Part shown: piece by piece, positions 58,483 through 64,000 of the stretch
How positions within the stretch are numbered: the stretch's first letter is position 1
How the letters are laid out: each line of letters starts with the position of its first letter
Assembly: GCA_951217055.1 (NCBI GenBank)
Contig: OX578277.1
Location: forward strand, 103,915,511 to 103,979,510
Length of the DNA: 64,000 nucleotides
Reading direction: 5' to 3'
Source of the DNA: Gerris lacustris
Lineage: Eukaryota > Arthropoda > Insecta > Hemiptera > Gerridae
The notes under the pieces: generated by a model
Seen by the model: only the letters and a program-made list of their open reading frames with translations
Told to the model about the DNA's origin: nothing
The model's database searches: none
Translations under genes and position numbers: made by a program

Positions 58483-59077
58483 TCTGCCAATTAGTGTGAC
58501 ACATAGTTTCTTCGCGTCCTATAATAGGACAAATAGTCACATGGAAATAAAAGTGTGATTATTTCAACCTGTTTCGATTCCTAGTGGGGTCACACTTATT
58601 TTTATTCAACGTTAATTGTGCGCGACCACGATTAAAATTAATAGGAGACCATCTGTGTTAATATACGACAATCTACTTTTGAAAAACCTTCCAAATTTCT
58701 TTAAAATCTTATGAGTACTTTTAAAGATATAGGTAAAAACAAAAAAAAAAGTTTTTGCAAATGCAGAAAGTGCTTTCCTTTTCGCATTTGCACAAACTTT
58801 TATACGCGCAGCTTTAAAAGTAAAATGGGACCAACAATATGCAATTAGCCTACCTAATTACCGGCTAATTACCGTTGAAATTCCATCACATTTAAATGAG
58901 TGATTTTTAGGTGAATTTAAGTTTAAAATTAGTTGAAAGACAGACCGACAGCCCTAAAATGTTCCCTGATATCTGAAAAGCATTTCTATCTAGAATTTTT
59001 TGAATTCGAAGAAAAATAAATTTCGATCTTGAGAATTATCTCAATGCATCCGTCAACGTCAAATAAGCTCGAAAGCA
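58483..59077 (-). repeat. Family B repeat, near full length
   Basis: From TCTGCCAATTAGTGTGACAC with the B-box-like GTTTCGATTCCTAGTGGGGT (58581) through GAAAGACAGACCGACAGC to a decayed head hairpin (CGTCAACGTCAAATAAGCTC). Confidence 0.7.
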
Positions 59078-59970
59078 ATTGTTTCAGAGCTAAATGTTCT
59101 TTTGTTAACCTTCAAAAAAATAAGAATAACTAACGGCTAAAATATTATAAGAACAACAATTATTTCTAACACTCCACTTAGATGATTACAAAACGGAGAA
59201 ATAATCAAAAAAACAAACTGAAGCATTATTATTATTATTATAAAATATAGTCGAATAAGAAAGAAAGAGGGGACTAAAAAAAAAAAACGAGCAGCTGCGG
59301 GATTAATAAAAACAAGTAGGGCTTAATCATTACCAATAGTATTATCTCGGAAGTTGAAGGGGGTCGAACAGTCCAACACACATGAGACCCAGGAGCTACG
59401 AACCAGAAATAATAACACTCAAGGGAATGCACAAGCGAAGAAGAGTTGGTCGTGAGTACTGCAGTCCTTCTGCAGTGCCATGGGCAGTAGACCCTAAAAC
59501 GTGTAAGTGCGGTTAACCCTCAGATATACAATTAGAATTAAGGTCTCATAGGGATAGGGTGACTTGGGTATTACAATTTTCAAGTGGGCTTTCAAATCAT
59601 CTTGAAGTATTACAGTCAGTTCCTTAAGATTTGAGACTTTCCAGCTGAACACACATCTCTTTCCAATCTAACCACATCTGAATCAAAGTTAGGATCCTGA
59701 GAATTTTTTTGTGAGTATCCATAAAAAAAGGACCAGAAATGATGTTTCTACTTTTAAACTGAGGGTATCCTTTTCCATTTGAAGGACCAGAAGCAGTCTT
59801 GAAGGTACCAGATGCTGTTAATGGTGAAGATTATTTTAAGAATGAAAATAAATAAAGGGATAAGAAGATTATGATAATGACGACCCTGTATTATCGCCAT
59901 GAGATTCTTAACTGTAAACTAACCGCTTTACATATTAATAACAATGTTTAATATCGAGATTTACGATATT
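59078..59970. other. Unrecognised, moderately complex sequence
   Basis: 59330-59700 is less AT-rich and has a small hairpin ACTGCAGtccttCTGCAGT near 59457, but I recognise neither a gene nor a repeat. Confidence 0.35.
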
Positions 59971-60165
59971 GCTTCCGAGCTTATACCGAAGGTAACGGAA
60001 GCTATGTAATCGCGTTCTAGAGAACGAAAATATTTTAGGTCTCCGATTAACAAAAATTCCAAGACAAGACGGATTTCTGATATATTTTTGGTTCCGTGTC
60101 TGCCTCTGACGTCTGTGTCGGTCTGTCGCTCAATTTATGCGTATTAAAATAATTACACATTCGAA
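59971..60165 (+). repeat. Family B repeat, 5' part only
   Basis: Head GCTTCCGAGCTTATACCGAA, CAAGACGGATTTCTGATATA and a degenerate GTCT run. It is cut off directly before a family A copy, which probably inserted into it. Confidence 0.7.
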
Positions 60166-60175
60166 GTCTATCCAA

Positions 60176-60778
60176 AAAAATCGGTCCGAGACAACTCAGA
60201 CAAACTTTCTCATATATGAGTTCATAATTACTTAGCCCAGTGTTTCCATTTATTAGTTTTCAAATTTACATTTAAATATTATTGAGCATTTCATTAAAAT
60301 TTATCATAAAAATAACTTCTCCCGGGCGGGGAATCGAATCCGGGCTCTCTCGGTCCGCGTTTTAAGCTTTTTTCTCAGGAACTAGAGTTTTCCCGGAAAA
60401 ACGGCTTATATATCGTTGGATTCGTATTCAAATGGACTACATTTTAGAATTTTTTAATTAAAATCGTCGGAACCGTTTTCGAGAAATAATTTTTTTTCAT
60501 GTTTTTTCAGAGTTTTTGGGGGGTAGCGCCCCTAAAATTAGAGCTAAAATTAATTTCTTGATTTCGCCACGGGGTATGATTTTTCTGAACATGTATGCCA
60601 AATTTCGTCAAAATCGGCCGAGTAGTTTAGGCTCCAGGCGTCTGCACAGACGACAGACAGACGACAGACAGACATTTTTTAAAAACCACTTTTTTGGACT
60701 CAGGTGACCTCAAAACGTGTAAATCCATCAAAATCTCTCGCGCCATCACAATACTTTCTCTTTATATGAGAAAGTAAA
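60176..60778 (-). repeat. Family A repeat, full length
   Basis: The cleanest copy: from AAAATCGGTCCGAGACAACT via GCGGGGAATCGAATCCGGGC (inverse B-box) and GACGACAGACAGACGACAGA to CTTTCTCTTTATATGAGAAA. It has no open frame conserved with other copies. The flanks GTCTA/CGTCTA are a possible short target duplication. Confidence 0.85.
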
Positions 60779-61619
60779 AACGTCTAGATTATCTGGAGGA
60801 GGCTGGTTTAGACAACAGCCGAAACTGGACAATTGTTTCAATTACAATTTTTTTTTGTAGAGACGTTGTTTGGTTATTGAACTACACCTCATTCATGATA
60901 TTGTAGAAGTTAAAAGCTACTATCTATAACAGATGGAGTGGTTTTTGAACCATTAAACGCACATTTATATATTTTATACACAACAGGAAAAGTACACTGT
61001 CAGAAAAACAATACTTGACAGACCTTAAGTCAATACCGAAGGAGGATGAAAAAACTCTAGAGGCGACAGAGAACCTGGAGATATCACCGAAGTATAGATA
61101 TCTCCAGGATGCTTGTGTCTCCGCTGGAATGTAAACTTATATAGTTAATGTTACTCCTAACCTCTATTTCGATTTAAACAATAACACGATGAGTTATTTA
61201 CAATAACACGAGTGAGAAGATTCCAAGACACATTTAACATTAAGAACGCCTACACTTTAGACAAATTTGAATAAACGGTTTATTAAAGTTTATTGAACTT
61301 CATCAGACATGTTAATTTTTAATAGATACTCAAGTGTCAATTAAACACCTACAAGGAAGTAACGTCAAGTTAAAAAAATAAATAAACTAGTGGGACTAAT
61401 ATCCAAAATAAACAGCAATATTTCAACTTATGAAAATTGATCTTATTGCACTCGCCGCATCAGATAAGAATCTAATTGATAATATACTAGGCATCGCGTG
61501 GCTCTATCATTGAAGCGAGCGTATTGCAATGAAATACTGAATATTGAAATTTATTAATCATGATGAATGTCATAGTTGAAGATAACTGGAAGTGGGTAGT
61601 GTAGGGAAGAGTGGGGGTA
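60779..61619. other. Unrecognised sequence with one hairpin
   Basis: CTGGAGATAT...ATATCTCCAG (61075-61107) is a 10-bp-stem hairpin. No gene is recognised. Confidence 0.4.
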
Positions 61620-62179
61620 CTCGGTACAAAGCTTTACTTCCTAAACAAACCATACACTATACGACTATAACAATCTTCACCACCCGCGGTAGCTTTTAAA
61701 CAATTATTATAAATGTATCTCGTCACTACGCAAAGAATTTTGCTTGTATCAAGTTGAAATTTTGCATACCTGTTTCAATTGTGCATTAGATGGTGTATAT
61801 GAAGTTTTATTAAAATCGTTTCGTTAGAACGTAAGATATCGGTAAAAAGGTTGTTTTCTCTATTATAAACGTTTAGGTCCGCTTTAATAGTTTTAGCGAT
61901 CTTTATTAAGTCATAGCGGTGTCGCTTTTGGTTTTAGTAAAAAATTTTATTTGAAAAAAATGTTCGTCTCATCGATTGATGATAGAATCTTTTCCCGTCC
62001 TGAAATTCCAATTTAATTTTTGTACCTCTCGTTTACGCGAGCGTTGCGCGCGAACTCATGGACGGATCACGCTGTCCAACGAACTTAGCCTGAGTATTAG
62101 TAAGAGGAACATGTATACCAAATTTCAACTAAATCGGTCAACTTTTACTCAAGTTATCGTCACACGCGTAAACGTTACT

Positions 62180-62215
<36 letters not shown>

Positions 62216-62240
62216 CGGAGCATATTTCGTTGAATGTAGG
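61620..62240 (+). repeat. Family D repeat
   Basis: It contains TTTTAGCGATCTTTATTAAG, ATAGCGGTGTCGCTTTTGG, GTTTACGCGAGCGTTGCGCG, CTGTCCAACGAACTTAGCC and CTCAAGTTATCGTCACACG. It ends in a perfect (CAGA)n run at about 62181-62213. This is the fullest family D copy; inverted parts of it make up the chimera at 46.5-47.2 kb. Confidence 0.7.
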
Positions 62241-62482
62241 AATAAGAATCTAACCCAGTTGTTTAAAAATTGTATTATGTTGTTTTACTTTATAAAACTC
62301 TTTCTGTTTTATCCATCATAAAAACACAAAGAGGACAGTTATTGATTCCTTTATACTCATCACTAAAAATCTACAATCACGCCAATCTTAAAATGTTTAA
62401 TATCATCCGAAAAAGAAAAGTTGAGCACAGAAAAAGGTGTCGTACCTAGTCAGATCAATAGAATTAATTAATAAATATTCTA

Positions 62483-62785
62483 GTCCGTCTAGGAAATCGC
62501 GTGCAAAAAAGTGTCTGACTAACATCAAGCTAGCTCAGGCTAACATTTTGTTAATAAGTGAATCATCTAGAGCCTTTTAAGAATATGTGGTCGGCTAAGT
62601 CAGTCTGCGGGACATAACCTGGCAATAGGCATTTAAAGATTAAAAAAAGGGTGTAGAGCGGCCACCTCTCGCCCTTTACAGTGGACAATGTGATTTCATG
62701 ATTCTGAGTGCGAACTTAGTTAGTTGACCAAAATCAAGTTGATGGCAGTTTGTCACTTGTTAGGTGACCACTTTGATTTGGTGTA
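62483..62785 (+). repeat. Second copy of the 46006-46423 repeat
   Basis: The same orientation and order of phrases as 46.0-46.3 kb (GCGTGCAAAAAAGTGT, AAGAATATGTGGTCGGCTAA, TAGAGCGGCCA, CCACTTTGATTTGG). The right inverted end is missing. Confidence 0.6.
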
Positions 62786-64000
62786 ATATATTACCCGACA
62801 TATATATAAACCTTAACTTTCAACTACTTCACGGGAAAGGTAGTGGAAAGTGGAATAGTTGAAGGGTAGGTTAAGGGTAATATATTTAGGTTCTTTAGGC
62901 AAAAACAAGGATTCTTTTCTGTATTTTCTGCGTTTGCCTGTCTGTCGTTAAAGCGTCTAATCTCTGAAAGTTACCCAAACAGAAACATTTTTAACCTTTG
63001 CAGATATTTTATGTCTAAAAAATATTTAGGGCATGAAAATCATTGCACATAAACAAGGGATTGAACAATTTTGTCACGGAAATGCGTTACTTGGAGAAGG
63101 AAGCCCTAAGCATAGATGTGCATTTGGTTTCGTTTCGTTTTTGTACTATGTGTCCTTGAAAAATTGCGTTTTTGTGACCTCCCCCCCCCCCCCTAAATCA
63201 AACCAAAATCTTGAAAAAACTTTAAAAAAATTGTTTTTTTAAATTTGCGGCAGCGTTCTTCCCCACAGGTCGCGAGTTGATAACACGATGCTTAAAAAGT
63301 CTCAAGAAGAAGACAAACTTTGGACTTAGCAATCTCCGACTGAATGATTGACCTAAACACATCTGATTAATTTCAATATAAGGTTATCGATCAATCAATC
63401 CAGAACCACTCTACAATGTAACCATTAAATTCAAAGGTAACTTTAAACATAGAAATCCTGTGGAAAACACGGAGTCAGTATTCTAATCTCTTATATGTAT
63501 ATGAATAATCATGAACTAATTACAAGTTAACATAATGAATGTTGTGCATGTTTTCAAATGTGTAGTAACTTGATGACCGCACTTCACGTGCTATCAGAAG
63601 CTCACAGGAACCCCCCCCCCCCCCCCCTCACTGCTTTCAAACAGGATAATGATTACAACATGTGTGCCTTCAGCTTTACCCTAGTTACTAACACCCGTCG
63701 TCCCGACCGGCAAGTTTCGATAATAAATAATGCATCGACGCTTCCACGCTATTCCCCGGCGGCCACTTTACATCGTGACATTTAGACACATGTGGGTAGG
63801 GAAAAGAGATTCCGTACCATCATAATTTTACACCACCCCTCATAGTATATCAAATTTTTCATTCGTTCCTTCTATTTCAAAGCACTCTTCTCTCCTAGTG
63901 TATAGAGCTGTTTTTTCCCAATTTCCGACCATAATCTTTTTTTTTTACATTTTGTTGCTTTATCCTCATTTTTTAAAACTCTAAAAAAAAACCAGGTATA
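62786..64000. other. Mostly unrecognised; family C head remnant
   Basis: A hairpin (CCTTAAC...GGTTAAGG, about 62811-62878) precedes a sequence like the family C head (TTCTTTAGGCAAAAACAAGG, 62891). C runs lie at 63181-63193 and 63611-63627. The 69- and 75-codon frames are poly-proline artefacts of these runs. Confidence 0.4.

Overview
This is an AT-rich, repeat-dominated eukaryotic window, almost certainly from an arthropod and most likely an insect. There are no bacterial-style operons. Nearly everything recognisable is a transposable element, a miniature inverted-repeat element (MITE) or a dispersed repeat, and the single host-gene piece I can support is a small exon. The species cannot be named from this sequence.

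Host gene: a 96-bp exon on the minus strand (13018-13113) has a good acceptor, a GTATGT donor and phase-1 introns on both sides. It encodes the first half of an immunoglobulin-like domain that I recognise as resembling Sidekick, a synaptic adhesion protein. If so, most of the window is intron of that gene, and the large retrotransposon lies antisense to it.

Centrepiece (19.9-30.3 kb): an apparently complete non-LTR retrotransposon (22413-27847) has a coiled-coil ORF1 and an endonuclease/reverse-transcriptase ORF2. The two ORFs are in the same frame and separated by one TGA, with no ATG before the endonuclease. The element is flanked exactly by two direct copies of a 2.46-kb host segment (19956-22412 and 27848-30306). 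These behave formally like an extraordinarily long target-site duplication. All differences between the copies lie in the distal 1.37 kb.

Other layout: 0-13 kb holds MITEs, a tandem array with a (TATACATACA)n core (3.8-5.2 kb) and tandem copies of repeat family A. 13-19 kb holds a PIF/Harbinger-like MITE, foldbacks and a decayed Mutator-like transposon. 30-41 kb holds family A and B repeats and MITEs. 41.3-43.8 kb is a four-level nest: a mariner-like TIR element contains a family A repeat, which contains a 5'-truncated Jockey-type retrotransposon with a 13-bp target duplication, which contains a 941-bp TIR element. 44-48 kb holds family B/D elements, one chimeric. 48.7-51.3 kb is a nearly perfect 1.25-kb tandem duplication. 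51.8-62.8 kb holds many family B copies, a repeat carrying a 5S rRNA-like segment, a full-length family A copy and family D.

Naming used below. Family A: about 600 bp, starts near AAAGTATTGTGATGGCG and ends near TCTCGGACCGATTTTT, with a tRNA B-box-like GGTTCGATTCC inside. Family B: starts with a hairpin around GCTTCCG...CGGAAGC and ends near GTGCCACACTAATTGGCAGT. Family C: the 2.1-5.2 kb repeat with TATACATACA microsatellite. Family D: contains CGAGCGTTGCG and a CAGA/GTCT run.
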